Assembly (NCBI RefSeq): GCF_001611275.1
Contig: NZ_CP015080.1
Span: forward strand, 2,604,001 to 2,668,000
From: Desulfuromonas sp. DDH964
GTDB lineage: Bacteria; Desulfobacterota; Desulfuromonadia; Desulfuromonadales; DDH964
DNA length: 64,000 nt
Reading direction: 5' to 3'
The position numbers and the translations under genes are program-made. This document shows, in pieces, positions 43,443 to 52,570 of the stretch; position 1 is the stretch's first letter; each line of letters begins with the position of its first letter. Below the pieces are notes generated by a model. The model was not told where the DNA came from. It saw nothing but the letters and a program-made list of their open reading frames with translations, and did not search any database.

Positions 43443-44447
43443 GTGCCGATCCCCACCCCGAGCCAGCAAGTGACCGACAAGGAGCGCGACATCACGCGCC
43501 TGAGCGCCTTTGTCGAACCGCTCTTCCATGAAATGGGCAAGCAGATCGTCGGCCAGCGCGAGCTGGTCGAGGCCTTGCTGATCGGCCTGCTCAGCTCCGG
43601 CCATGTTCTCATCGAGGGTCTTCCCGGCCTCGCCAAGACCCGCACCGTAAAGACCCTGGCCAGCGCCCTCGCCCTCGATTCCGGGCGCATCCAGTTCACT
43701 CCCGATCTCCTCCCGTCGGACCTGCTCGGGGCGCCCGTTTACCATCCCGGCAGTGGCGCTTTCAGCGTGCGCCGCGGTCCGATTTTCACCCACCTCCTCC
43801 TCGCCGACGAAATCAACCGTGCCCCGGCCAAGGTCCAGTCGGCGCTGCTGGAGGCGATGGAAGAGCAGCAGGTGACTATCGGCGACGAATCGCTCCCCCT
43901 CCCCGAGCCGTTCCTGGTTCTCGCGACCCAGAACCCTCTCGACCACGAAGGAACCTACCCCCTCCCCGAGGCGCAGCTCGACCGCTTCATGCTCAAGGCC
44001 CTGGTCGGCTACCCGAGCCGCCGCGAAGAGGAAGAGATCCTCGCCACCATCGAGGAGGCGTCCTGCCGCCCGGTGCTGCCGGTCCTCGCCGCGGCCGAGC
44101 TGGCGGCGGCCCGTGCGGCAGTACGTGAGATCTTCCTGGCGCCTTCGCTGCGAGGTTACATTCTCGACCTGGTCGCCGCGACCCGGAACCCGGCCACCAG
44201 CGGCCTCGCCGAACTGGCGCCGTTCCTCGAGCATGGCGTCTCTCCCCGCGGCGCCATTTTCCTCGCCCGCGCGGCCCGCGCTCACGCTTTTCTCGCGCAC
44301 CGTTCCTATGTCGTTCCCGACGATATCCTGAAGGTCCTGCCGCTGGTCTTCCGCCATCGCCTGGTGCTCTCCTTCCAGGCCGTCGCCGAAGGGGTCGATG
44401 CCGACCAGCTGCTGGAACGGGTCGCCTGCCACATCCCGCCGCCCTGA
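43443..44447 (+). CDS. MoxR family AAA+ ATPase
   Basis: The 334-residue ATPase has Walker A GLPGLAKT (59-66), Walker B LLLADEINRAPAK, sensor I LATQNPLDHEGTYPLPEAQLDR and a C-terminal AAA-lid. MoxR proteins act as chaperones for von Willebrand A-domain proteins, which are encoded downstream. The start is GTG 43443 behind GGGAGGAACC. It heads a seven-gene operon to bamD. Confidence 0.93.
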   Translation: MPIPTPSQQVTDKERDITRLSAFVEPLFHEMGKQIVGQRELVEALLIGLLSSGHVLIEGLPGLAKTRTVKTLASALALDSGRIQFTPDLLPSDLLGAPVYHPGSGAFSVRRGPIFTHLLLADEINRAPAKVQSALLEAMEEQQVTIGDESLPLPEPFLVLATQNPLDHEGTYPLPEAQLDRFMLKALVGYPSRREEEEILATIEEASCRPVLPVLAAAELAAARAAVREIFLAPSLRGYILDLVAATRNPATSGLAELAPFLEHGVSPRGAIFLARAARAHAFLAHRSYVVPDDILKVLPLVFRHRLVLSFQAVAEGVDADQLLERVACHIPPP

Positions 44448-44453
44448 GGTTCG

Positions 44454-45311
44454 ATGACCACTCCCGCCGATCTGCGCGCCCTGGTCCGGCGCCTGGAGCT
44501 GCACTCCCGCCGCCTGCTCGACACGCCGCTGGCCGGTGATTATCGCAGCCGGATGCGCGGCCGCGGGATGGAATTCGCCGCTCTGCGCCCCTACGAGGCC
44601 GGCGACGACCCGCGCGCCATCGACCCCTTCGCCTCGGCCCGCAGCGGTCGTTTGCACGTCCGCCTGCAGCAGGAAGAGCGGGCACGGGAAATTGTGCTGC
44701 TGGCCGACCTCTCCCAATCCTGTACTCCCGCCAAACGGGAGCTGTTGACCGAAACCGTGGCCCTGCTCGGAGCGGTCGCCGTCAACCACCGGGACCGGGT
44801 CGGTTTGATCGCCTTCTCCGACCGCATCGAACTGCTGGTTCCAGCTAGCGGCGGCTGGCCGCACCTGCGCCGGCTGCTCGCTGAGCTGCTCGCCTGCCGA
44901 CCAGCCGGGAGCGGCACCGACCTCGCCCTCCCCTTTGCCACCGCCGCCCGGCTGCAACGGCGTAGCAGCCTCTGTTTCGTTCTCTCCGACTTCCACGCCC
45001 CCTGGCCAGCCACGGCCATCGACCGTTGCCACCTCCGTCACGACCTTTTGGCCCTGGTCCTGCGCGACCCCCGCGAGCGCGACTGGCCGGCGGGTGGCAT
45101 ACTCCGGGTCGGTGACGCCGAAGCGGGCCGGCACGGGCTGCTCGACCTGCACAGTCGCCAGCGCCGGGGCATCGTCACTGCCTGGCAGGAATGCGACCGC
45201 ACCCTGGCGGCCCGATTCAGCCAGCGTGCCATCGACCATGTTTTTCTGCAGAGCGGCACCCCCCCATTGGCGGCCCTGCGCGAGCTCTTCCAGCGCCGGA
45301 GGCGAACATGA
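44454..45311 (+). CDS. DUF58 domain protein
   Basis: The 285-residue protein has the DUF58 signature RGRGMEFAALRPYEAGDDPR followed by a VWA-like domain (EIVLLADLSQSC, the MIDAS-like DxSxS). It is the usual partner between moxR and bat genes. The start at ATG 44454 is six bases after the moxR stop, and its stop overlaps the next start (ATGA). Confidence 0.92.
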   Translation: MTTPADLRALVRRLELHSRRLLDTPLAGDYRSRMRGRGMEFAALRPYEAGDDPRAIDPFASARSGRLHVRLQQEERAREIVLLADLSQSCTPAKRELLTETVALLGAVAVNHRDRVGLIAFSDRIELLVPASGGWPHLRRLLAELLACRPAGSGTDLALPFATAARLQRRSSLCFVLSDFHAPWPATAIDRCHLRHDLLALVLRDPRERDWPAGGILRVGDAEAGRHGLLDLHSRQRRGIVTAWQECDRTLAARFSQRAIDHVFLQSGTPPLAALRELFQRRRRT

Positions 45312-45988
45312 AGCGGTTCTGCCTCCTCGGTCTTGGCTGGCTCCTCCTCACCGCGGCAGGACCTACTCCGCAACTCAATCCACCCCGGCCCCGGCTCGGT
45401 GAGCCCTTCGTCGCCAGCTACCCTCTCCCGGAACCGGGTCTGAGGCTGACGGGGCTACCGGCGCTCCCCCCCCTCGAACTCCTCGCCCCGCCCCACACCA
45501 AGGATGGCGAACTGCGCCTCTACCTGGTGGCGATGCGACCCGGCCCGGTGCGAATTCCCACGCTGCTGCTCGAAAGTCAAACCGGCACCCGGGTCGAGAC
45601 AGCAGCCGTCGAACTCCAGGTCGCCAGCGGCCTGGCCAGCGACAGCGCGATCGCGCCTTTCAAATCCTTGCCCTCCCCGCCGCCAGCCCCGGCAAGTCGC
45701 TGGTGGCCCCTGTGCTTCCTGCTCCTCCTCGCCGGTAGCCTGGCGCTGCCGCTCCTGCGCCGGCGGTTGCGGCGCCCGCAAACCGGGCCCCCCGGCGATG
45801 CCGAGGAGCTGCTTCTCACCCGGCTGCAGCGGCAACTCGAGGCTGCGCCCGGCGAGGAGGACCCTGCCTGGCGGCAATTGCACGAGGAACTGCTACGGTT
45901 GCGTTTTGCCCCAGGTCCCCGTCCGCCGCAAGCGGTCGCGCACCTCGCCGAAAAAATAGCGCTGCAGACCGGGGGGGCAGCGCCATGA
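45308..45988 (+). CDS. DUF4381-like membrane protein of the Bat operon
   Basis: The 226-residue protein has a signal peptide (1-17), a short periplasmic beta domain (LRLYLVAMRPGPVRIPTLLLE), one membrane helix (WWPLCFLLLLAGSLALPLL, about 134-153) and a cytoplasmic helical tail (LLTRLQRQLEAA). This layout and its place between DUF58 and BatA fit the DUF4381-type protein of Bat operons. Both ends overlap neighbours by four bases. Confidence 0.65.
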   Translation: MKRFCLLGLGWLLLTAAGPTPQLNPPRPRLGEPFVASYPLPEPGLRLTGLPALPPLELLAPPHTKDGELRLYLVAMRPGPVRIPTLLLESQTGTRVETAAVELQVASGLASDSAIAPFKSLPSPPPAPASRWWPLCFLLLLAGSLALPLLRRRLRRPQTGPPGDAEELLLTRLQRQLEAAPGEEDPAWRQLHEELLRLRFAPGPRPPQAVAHLAEKIALQTGGAAP

Positions 45989-46944
45989 ATTTCGCTTTCG
46001 AACAACCGGCCTTGCTCTGGGCCCTCCCCCTCGCCCTGCTGCCGCTCCTGCCGCGCCGGGTGCGGACCGTGCCGATCTCCACGCTGGATCACCTGGCCGC
46101 CGCCGGCCGCAGCTGGCGGACCCGGCTGGCGGCGCTGGAACCGGTGGTGGCGCTGGCAACTCTGCTGCTGCTCATCCTCGCCCTTGCCGGGCCGGTTGCG
46201 TTCACGGAGAACCAGCGGGTGATCCGCCGCGGCATCGACCTGATGCTCGTCCTCGACATTTCGGCGAGCATGGGGGCCGCCGACATCCCGCCGGACCGGC
46301 TCAGCGTCGCCCGCGCTGCCGCCGCCGAATTCATCGCCGGCAGAAGCAACGACCGGGTCGGCGTCGTCCTCTTCGCCGGCATCCCCTACCTGCTGGCACC
46401 GCCGACCCTGGAGCGGGCGCCGCTGTTGGCTCGTCTCGCCGCCATCGAGCCCGATCGCCAGGGGAGCGGCACCGCCGTTGGCGACGCCCTCGCCGCTGCG
46501 GCGGCACGGCTGGCCGGCTCGGATGCGGCCAGCCGCGCCGTGATCCTGCTGACCGACGGCAGCAACAACCGCGGCCACCTGACCCCCGTGGCGGCGGCCC
46601 GGGCCGCGGCGGCCCTCGGCATCCGCATCTACAGCATCGGCTACGGAACCAGCAGCGGCGCCCCCGTCCCCCTCGCCAGTCCGGCCCCGCTGTTGCGGGA
46701 GAGCCTTCATCCCGAACCGCTGCGCGAGATTGCCCGCCTTACCGGCGGCCGTTATTTCCCGGCGAGCGACGCGTCGACGCTGCGGGAAGTCTACCGCCAG
46801 ATCGACGCCCTCGAGACCAGCCCGCTGGAGACCAGGGTAGAACGGCGCGCCACCCCCCTGGCGCCGGCGCTGGCCCTTGCCGCCGCCCTGCTGCTGGGGC
46901 TCGAACTCCTCCTCTGGCGCTGCTGGCTGCGGAGGGTGCCATGA
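45985..46944 (+). CDS. batA: BatA-like von Willebrand A-domain membrane protein
   Basis: The 319-residue protein has an N-terminal membrane pair (about 8-20 and 52-72), a VWA domain with an intact MIDAS motif (VLDISASMGA, DxSxS; then LLTDGSNN) and a C-terminal membrane helix (LALAAALLLGLELLLW). Bat proteins sit in the inner membrane and support stress tolerance in Bacteroides and Leptospira; the exact reaction is not known. Confidence 0.88.
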   Translation: MNFAFEQPALLWALPLALLPLLPRRVRTVPISTLDHLAAAGRSWRTRLAALEPVVALATLLLLILALAGPVAFTENQRVIRRGIDLMLVLDISASMGAADIPPDRLSVARAAAAEFIAGRSNDRVGVVLFAGIPYLLAPPTLERAPLLARLAAIEPDRQGSGTAVGDALAAAAARLAGSDAASRAVILLTDGSNNRGHLTPVAAARAAAALGIRIYSIGYGTSSGAPVPLASPAPLLRESLHPEPLREIARLTGGRYFPASDASTLREVYRQIDALETSPLETRVERRATPLAPALALAAALLLGLELLLWRCWLRRVP

Positions 46945-48302
46945 CAGGGCTGCTGCTCCTTCTGATTGCGGCCCTGCTGCTGTTGGCGGAACGACGCAGT
47001 CGCCGGCTGCTGCGCTATTGCCGGTTGCAACCCCGTACCCTGCCACGGCTGGCCGGGGATGCCTGCGCCCTGGTCGCTCTCGGTCTGCTCCTGTTCAGCA
47101 GCAGCAAGGTTCCGCAGGGGGAAACAAGAACTGCCGATCTGGCGATCGCCATCGCGGTCGATGTCTCGGCCAGCATGACCGCCACCGATCTCCTCCCCTC
47201 GCGCCTCGACCGGGCCCGGGCCGAGATCGCGGCCCTGCTGACGGCCCTTCCCGGCGCACGCTTCGCCCTGCTCCCCTTTGCCGGCGAAGCGGTCCTGCAG
47301 GTGCCACTGACCAGCGATACCCGCGCCCTCGGCTTCTTCCTTTCGGGGCTGGACAGCAGCACCGTCAGCGCTCCCGGATCGGCGCCCCAGGAAGCTCTGC
47401 TAGCAGCCCGCCAGGCCCTGGCCGATGCCGGCGGCGTTCGGGCGATCGTTCTCTTCAGCGACTTCGAGCGCACTCACCCCGAGCCGCCCCCTCCCCTGCC
47501 CCGGGACCTCCCTGTCTACCTGGTCCCCCTCGCGACGACGACCGGCGCCACCGTTCCCGGGCACAGCTTGCGCGGAAAACCGGCCACCAGTCGCCTCGAT
47601 CGACCGGGTCTGGTCGAATTTGCCCGGGATTGCGCCGCCAGCATTGTCGAGTTGCCCGGGACCGGCCTGGCCGCGGAGGGTCTGGCCGCCCGCCTGCGAC
47701 CATTGGGGTCATCCCCGGGCTCCGCCCCCCCGGTCCCCTGGCTGGTTCTCGCCCTGGCGTTGCTGCTGGCCCGCCAGCTTCCCGGTCTCCCGGGCTGGCG
47801 ACCGCAAGCTGCCGCCGGCCTCCTCGCCCTGCTGGTTTTCGCCGCCTGCTCCCCGGCCCAGGAAGAACCACCGGGTCGCGACGATTTTTCCCGCGGCGTG
47901 AGCGCGGCCGCCGCCAGGGACTATCCGGGGGCGGCTGCAGCCTTTGCCGCCGCTGCAGCGAGCCTGGAGGGAGAGGAGCGGGGAATCGCTCTCTATAACA
48001 GCGGCAGTGCACTGCTGCAGGGCGGTCAGGCGCCGGCGGCGCTCCCGCTCCTGGAGGAGGCGCTGCTCCTCCTCCCCGGCGACGCCGAGGTCCGTCGCAA
48101 CTTCGCCCTGGCGCTGCGGGAGGCCGGCGACCAGGCCGGCGCCGGGGTCGGCGAGGAAATGCCATCCCGCCCCGACCATGGCGCTGACGGTTTTTCTGCC
48201 GAGCAGGCCCTGCAACTGCTGGAAGCGGTCCGCCCCGCCCCCGGGGCGCCGCCGACCGCCACCGGCAGGGTCTTCGAACGCCGCCCGGAAAAGGACTGGT
48301 GA
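46941..48302 (+). CDS. BatB/BatC-type fusion: VWA domain plus TPR
   Basis: The 453-residue protein joins a VWA domain (AVDVSASMTATD, MIDAS intact, about 75-250) between membrane helices to a C-terminal tetratricopeptide-like region (about 310-400; FSRGVSAAAARDYPGAAAAF, LYNSGSALLQGGQAPAAL). In Bacteroides these are separate BatB and BatC proteins. A cysteine after LLVFAA (AACSP) looks like an internal lipobox, perhaps a relic of a separate lipoprotein. It overlaps both neighbours. Confidence 0.82.
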   Translation: MTGLLLLLIAALLLLAERRSRRLLRYCRLQPRTLPRLAGDACALVALGLLLFSSSKVPQGETRTADLAIAIAVDVSASMTATDLLPSRLDRARAEIAALLTALPGARFALLPFAGEAVLQVPLTSDTRALGFFLSGLDSSTVSAPGSAPQEALLAARQALADAGGVRAIVLFSDFERTHPEPPPPLPRDLPVYLVPLATTTGATVPGHSLRGKPATSRLDRPGLVEFARDCAASIVELPGTGLAAEGLAARLRPLGSSPGSAPPVPWLVLALALLLARQLPGLPGWRPQAAAGLLALLVFAACSPAQEEPPGRDDFSRGVSAAAARDYPGAAAAFAAAAASLEGEERGIALYNSGSALLQGGQAPAALPLLEEALLLLPGDAEVRRNFALALREAGDQAGAGVGEEMPSRPDHGADGFSAEQALQLLEAVRPAPGAPPTATGRVFERRPEKDW

Positions 48303-49435
48303 TGGCGCGCCTGCTCTTTTGCCTGTTGCTCCTGGTCCTTGGTGCGGCTCCGGTTCCCGGGAGTGCGAGCACCGAATCCCCCCGGGTCCGCTTGCTCGCC
48401 TCCAATCCGCTCCCCTATCTCGGTGAGGAGCTGATCCTGACCCTGGAGTTTGCGTACCAGCAGCGCCCCCCGGGAAACCTCACGCTGGTCTGGCCACTCC
48501 TCGACCGCTTTGCCATCGAAGAGCTCCCGCCTAGCCGGCCGCGACGGGTCGCGGTGGCGGGAGAAGCCGCCGAAATCATCGAAAGCCAGCGCCTGCTGCT
48601 GCGTCCCCTGGCTGCGGGACCGGTGCTGCTGCAAGGGGGCGGGGTACGTCTGGCGGATGGCCGCCTGCTGGCCGCCCCGGACCTCCCCTTGCGGGTCCGC
48701 CCCCTCCCCGGCGCCGGTCGCCCACCCGGCTTCCGAAGCCCCCCCGGTGCGATCGACCTTACCCTCGAAGCGGCCGGCGCCGGGCTGCGCGAAATCAGCA
48801 TCTCGCTGCGGGGGAACGCCTGGCTGCAGGGGTTCGCGGTGCCGACCGCCACTCCGCCCCGGGGCGGACGGTTGATCCCCCTCGGCGAGGAAATGGCCGG
48901 GGTCCCGGGGGGACCGCGGAGCCGCACCTTCCGCTACCTTTACGATCCGGGCGCCGATCCCCGGGCCCTGCCCTCGGTCGACCTGACCATTTTCGACCCC
49001 GGCCACAGCCAATACCGGCAACTGCACGCCGGCCGCCAAAATAGCGGAAGGAGCTTCCCCGTTATTCCTGTCGCCCTCAGCCTCCTGATCCTCTTCGGCC
49101 TGGCCCGTCACCAGCTGCGCCGCCGCCGCAGCCTCGCGACCCTGTTGCGCCAGCTCCTCGGTCGCTCACCGCAAGGACTGACCAGCGCAAGGATCCGGCA
49201 GGAGCTGGCCGCCCGCGGCGCGGCTCCGGCAACGGTCGCGCTGTGGGAAGCCTGGCGCAGGGCCGAGGACGAGGAGCGCTTTGCACCAACCCCGTGCGGC
49301 GACAAGGCACGGCGCCTTAGGTTGCGCTCCCTTCTGCGCCGGGCGCTCGCAAATGACATTGACAAACGCCGGGGGTTCCCTTACCTTCAACAGGTTCGAA
49401 ACCGTGAAATTCCCACCCAAGAGGTCATGCGCTGA
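48302..49435 (+). CDS. BatD-like protein
   Basis: The 377-residue protein has a signal peptide (about 1-22), a beta-rich periplasmic region resembling BatD (PYLGEELILTLEFAYQQRPP, LPPSRPRRVAVAGEAAEIIE), one membrane helix (FPVIPVALSLLILFGLA, about 245-265) and a cytoplasmic tail. ATG 48302 shares a base with the upstream stop (TGATG). The downstream bamD start overlaps its stop in the same way. Confidence 0.75.
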   Translation: MARLLFCLLLLVLGAAPVPGSASTESPRVRLLASNPLPYLGEELILTLEFAYQQRPPGNLTLVWPLLDRFAIEELPPSRPRRVAVAGEAAEIIESQRLLLRPLAAGPVLLQGGGVRLADGRLLAAPDLPLRVRPLPGAGRPPGFRSPPGAIDLTLEAAGAGLREISISLRGNAWLQGFAVPTATPPRGGRLIPLGEEMAGVPGGPRSRTFRYLYDPGADPRALPSVDLTIFDPGHSQYRQLHAGRQNSGRSFPVIPVALSLLILFGLARHQLRRRRSLATLLRQLLGRSPQGLTSARIRQELAARGAAPATVALWEAWRRAEDEERFAPTPCGDKARRLRLRSLLRRALANDIDKRRGFPYLQQVRNREIPTQEVMR

Positions 49436-50175
49436 TGTCGTTGCCACGCCTTTCGCTCCTGCTGTTGCTCCTCTTTCTCGCCGCCTGCAGTTCGACCATC
49501 GTTCCGCCACCCAAGTCTGCCGCCACCTATTTCCAGGAGGGGGAGAACTACTTCGACAAGGGACTCTATGACGAAGCGGTTACGGCCTGGGAAAAAGTCC
49601 GTGACAGCTACTATTCCCCGGAACTCAATGTGCTGGCCGAGATGAAAATCGCCGAGGCCTACTACCTCGGCGAACGCTACGTCGAGGCGGCGACCGCCTA
49701 CGAGGATTTTCTCAAGCAGCACCCGGACCATGAACGGACCGAGGAAGCCATCTACCGGCTCGGCATGTCCTACTATCACCAGATTCTCTCCGCCGATCGC
49801 GATCAGACGGCAACCCGTAATGCCCTGGTGACCTTCGAAACCTTCCTCAAGCGCTTCCCCAAATCGAACCGCAGCGAGGAGGTCGCCGTCTTTGCCAGCC
49901 GCTGCCGTGACCGCCTCGCCGAACACGAGCTCTACGTCGGGCGGTTTTACCTGCGCACCGGTCATCCGGAGGCGACCATCGGCAGACTGCAAGCCCTGCT
50001 CAAGGATTACCCCAACTTCATCGGCCGCGACTCGGCCTGGTTTTTTCTCGGCAAGGCCTACCTGGAGACTGGCAAGCGGGACCAGGCGGTCATCGCATTC
50101 AATACCCTTTACCGCGATTTTCCGGAGAGCGAATATATCCTTCAGGCGCAGAAATACGTGGAAAAGAAATTCTGA
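49435..50175 (+). CDS. bamD: Outer membrane assembly lipoprotein BamD
   Basis: The 246-residue lipoprotein has signal and lipobox LAAC (residues 15-18) and five tetratricopeptide repeats (for example YFQEGENYFDKGLYDEAVTAWEKV and AYEDFLKQHPDHERTEEAIYRLG, each cited in part), the BamD fold. It works with BamA to insert barrel proteins. It is translationally joined to the end of the Bat operon, an unusual place for an essential assembly gene. Confidence 0.88.
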   Translation: MSLPRLSLLLLLLFLAACSSTIVPPPKSAATYFQEGENYFDKGLYDEAVTAWEKVRDSYYSPELNVLAEMKIAEAYYLGERYVEAATAYEDFLKQHPDHERTEEAIYRLGMSYYHQILSADRDQTATRNALVTFETFLKRFPKSNRSEEVAVFASRCRDRLAEHELYVGRFYLRTGHPEATIGRLQALLKDYPNFIGRDSAWFFLGKAYLETGKRDQAVIAFNTLYRDFPESEYILQAQKYVEKKF

Positions 50176-50295
50176 GAAACTTCCAACCAGGAGCTTGCGG
50201 CGGCCCCTGAATGGAACCCAAATTTCCGAAATTTTTCTTTTGTTTTCAAATATTTGCTACTCTTGTGGGCCACCCTGCCCGGCACCCTTTTTTGC

Positions 50296-50324
50296 TTGAC
50301 TTGATGTTTACGGCATTATATAAA
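50296..50324 (+). promoter_or_regulatory. Predicted sigma-70 promoter of the CoA-transferase gene
   Basis: TTGACT (50296-50301), 17 bases, TATAAA (50319-50324), in an AT-rich gap. The start would lie near 50331, giving a 225-base leader before the gene. Confidence 0.55.
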
Positions 50325-50446
50325 AGTCGTCACTGTTATAACGGAATTCTATTCAACCAGACGAGGACTTCCCTTTCCCCACCCGTTCTCGTTTGCCACA
50401 ATCCACAGAGGGCAAAACTTTCCATTGAATTAAAGTGACTTACAGC

Positions 50447-50484
50447 AAAACAAGGTTCAGCTGAAAAGTGCTTGACCTTGTTTT
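50447..50484 (+). promoter_or_regulatory. Inverted repeat in the CoA-transferase leader (operator candidate)
   Basis: AAAACAAGGTTCA (50447-50459) and TGACCTTGTTTT (50473-50484) pair with one extra base, around a 13-base loop. It lies 72 bases ahead of the start codon. It could be a repressor site or an RNA hairpin; a second TTGACC overlaps the right arm. Confidence 0.45.
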
Positions 50485-50555
50485 ACTTTTTTACCCCCCG
50501 TTTCGGGACGCACCCATTTCGTGCGCCACCGACATATTACAGTAGGAGGAGAGAG

Positions 50556-52151
50556 ATGGCCGATTACGGTACCCTGAAAGATCGCGTTCGCTGCAAGTCC
50601 CTGCTCAACAAGGTGATGACCCCCGAGGAGACGGTCCCCTTCTTCAAGTCCGGCATGAACCTCGGCTGGTCCGGCTTCACCCCCGCCGGGTACCCCAAGG
50701 TGGTGCCCATCGCCCTGGCCGACCACGTCGAGAAGAACAACCTGCAGGGGAAGATGAAGTTCAATCTCTTCATCGGCGCCTCGGTTGGCGCCGAGACCGA
50801 AGACCGCTGGGCAACCCTCGACATGATCGACCGCCGCTGGCCCTACCAGACCGGCAAGAACATCGCCAAGGGGATCAACGAGGGGCGCATCCGCATGGGT
50901 GACAAGCACCTCTCCCTCTTTGCCCAGGATCTCGGCTACGGCTTCTACACCAAGGACTCCCCTACCGGAAAGCTCGACCTCGCCATCATCGAAGTCTCGG
51001 CGATCACCGAAGACGGCGGCCTGGTGCCGACCAGCTCCTGCGGCGTCATTCCGGAAATCCTGATGGTCTGCGACAAGGTCATCGTCGAGGTCAACACCGG
51101 ACAGCCCTCCTTCGAAGGGATCCATGACCTGGTTTCCTGCAACAACCCGCCGAATCGCCAGATCCTCGGCATCACCAAGGCCGGCGAGCGCATCGGCTCC
51201 ACCTCGATCCCCTGCGACCCGAGCAAGATCATCGCCGTCGTCGAATCGAAGCTGCGCGACAAGGGGCGCGCCTTCACCGACATGGATGCGACCTCGGAAG
51301 CGATCGCCGCCAACATCATCGACTTCTTCTCCAACGAAGTGAAGGCCGGGCGCCTGCCGAAAAACCTGCTGCCGCTGCAGTCGGGCGTCGGCTCCATCGC
51401 CAACGCCGTCGTCGGCGGCCTCGCCAAGGGTCCCTTCTACAACCTCAGCGTCTACACCGAGGTGCTGCAGGACACCATGCTCGACCTCTTCGACTCCGGT
51501 CGTCTCGACAGCGCTTCCTCCTGCTCCCTCTCCCTCTCCGAGAACCCGGGCTTTCCGCGCTTCTTCGAGAACTGGGACAAGTACTTCAGCAAGATCACCC
51601 TGCGCCCCCTGTCGATCTCCAACGCGCCGGAGCCGATCCGCCGTCTCGGGTGTATCGCCATGAACACCCCGGTCGAGATCGACATGTACGCCCACGCCAA
51701 CTCGACCCTGGTCGGCGGCACCCGCATGATCAACGGCCTCGGCGGTTCGGGCGACTTTTTGCGCAACGGCTTCCTGAAGATCATGCACACCCCGTCGAGC
51801 CGTCCGAGCAAAACCGACCCGACCGGCATCTCCTGCGTCGTGCCGCACTGCTCGCACATCGACCATACCGAGCATGACCTCGACTGCGTCGTCACAGAGC
51901 AGGGTCTCGCCGATTGCCGCGGTCTGGCACCGAAGGATCGCGCCAAGCTGATCATCGAGAAGTGCGCGCACCCGGACTACAAGGACCAGCTCAACGAGTA
52001 CCTGGCGATTGCCAGCAAGGATTGCCTCTCCCGTGGCGTCGGCCACGAGCCGCAGCTGTGGGACCGCGCCTTCAAGATGCACCTCAATCTCGAGCGCAAC
52101 GGCACCATGAAGCTGAAAAACTGGGACGTCAAAGTCGATCTCTGCGAATAG
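50556..52151 (+). CDS. Succinyl-CoA:acetate CoA-transferase (acetyl-CoA hydrolase family)
   Basis: The 531-residue protein belongs to the acetyl-CoA hydrolase/transferase family of full length: NLGWSGFTPAGYPKVVP and GASVGAETEDRWA at the N-terminus, GVGSIANAVVGGL, the catalytic Glu region SVYTEVLQDTMLDLFD, and GGSGDFLRNGFLK. In Geobacter this enzyme activates acetate with succinyl-CoA and so links acetate uptake to the TCA cycle. ATG 50556 follows AGGAGGAGAG. A long leader with a promoter and inverted repeat precedes it; a strong terminator follows. Confidence 0.92.
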   Translation: MADYGTLKDRVRCKSLLNKVMTPEETVPFFKSGMNLGWSGFTPAGYPKVVPIALADHVEKNNLQGKMKFNLFIGASVGAETEDRWATLDMIDRRWPYQTGKNIAKGINEGRIRMGDKHLSLFAQDLGYGFYTKDSPTGKLDLAIIEVSAITEDGGLVPTSSCGVIPEILMVCDKVIVEVNTGQPSFEGIHDLVSCNNPPNRQILGITKAGERIGSTSIPCDPSKIIAVVESKLRDKGRAFTDMDATSEAIAANIIDFFSNEVKAGRLPKNLLPLQSGVGSIANAVVGGLAKGPFYNLSVYTEVLQDTMLDLFDSGRLDSASSCSLSLSENPGFPRFFENWDKYFSKITLRPLSISNAPEPIRRLGCIAMNTPVEIDMYAHANSTLVGGTRMINGLGGSGDFLRNGFLKIMHTPSSRPSKTDPTGISCVVPHCSHIDHTEHDLDCVVTEQGLADCRGLAPKDRAKLIIEKCAHPDYKDQLNEYLAIASKDCLSRGVGHEPQLWDRAFKMHLNLERNGTMKLKNWDVKVDLCE

Positions 52152-52171
52152 TTCGACTGCACCACTTCATC

Positions 52172-52219
52172 ATCCAGACAAAATACCCCCCGGGAAACCG
52201 GGGGGTATTTTGTCTGGAT
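52172..52219 (+). terminator. Very strong hairpin terminator of the CoA-transferase gene
   Basis: A perfect 22-base stem (52172-52193 with 52198-52219) closed by a GAAA loop. The right arm contains TATTTTGTC in place of a plain T-tract. Confidence 0.8.
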
Positions 52220-52247
52220 TTCAAATCAGAGCGGACCGGGTTTCTCC

Positions 52248-52276
52248 TTGACTCCAATCCGCTTTCGTCCTTAAAT
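52248..52276 (+). promoter_or_regulatory. Predicted sigma-70 promoter of the GGA-rich RNA
   Basis: TTGACT (52248-52253), 17 bases, TTAAAT (52271-52276). It faces the GGA-rich stretch and not the preceding gene. Confidence 0.5.
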
Positions 52277-52283
52277 AGCCACT

Positions 52284-52466
52284 TGTAACGGCGTGGTGTT
52301 GTTCACGCTGAGCAGAGCCAACCCAAGGGAACCCGGAGGTCAGGCACCCCACAACGACCCAACCGGAGGGGACTGCACAAGAGAGGAGATGCCCCAGCCA
52401 GGAAGGACGCGGGCAGGCCCATGGAGGTGGGGCGCACATTCAAACGGCCGGAGCAGTGTTTTTTTT
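52284..52466 (+). ncRNA. Candidate GGA-rich small RNA (CsrA-titrating type?)
   Basis: No frame is credible here, yet the stretch is well bounded: a promoter before and a T8 run (52459-52466) after. It has a GCGTG/CACGC hairpin near its start, and GGA occurs about nine times between 52325 and 52452 (AAGGGAAC, CCGGAGG, CCGGAGGGGA, GAGGAG, AGGAAGGA, TGGAGG, CGGAG). Repeated GGA is the CsrA binding mark. The stem before the T-run is weak, so the terminator part is doubtful. Confidence 0.4.
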
Positions 52467-52570
52467 GCTAGGGCACCCCAATTCTGTTCTTGCTTCCACG
52501 ATCACTCACCCGCCGCGACCCTGCATCCGAAACAGCTTCACGACCGCCATCCACCCGCCACCTACATTAG

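Noticed and set aside
52284..52466. Signal recognition particle RNA or RNase P RNA
   Set aside because: GGTCAGG is present, but the conserved GGAAG-AGCAGCC apical loop of SRP RNA and the RNase P core are absent.
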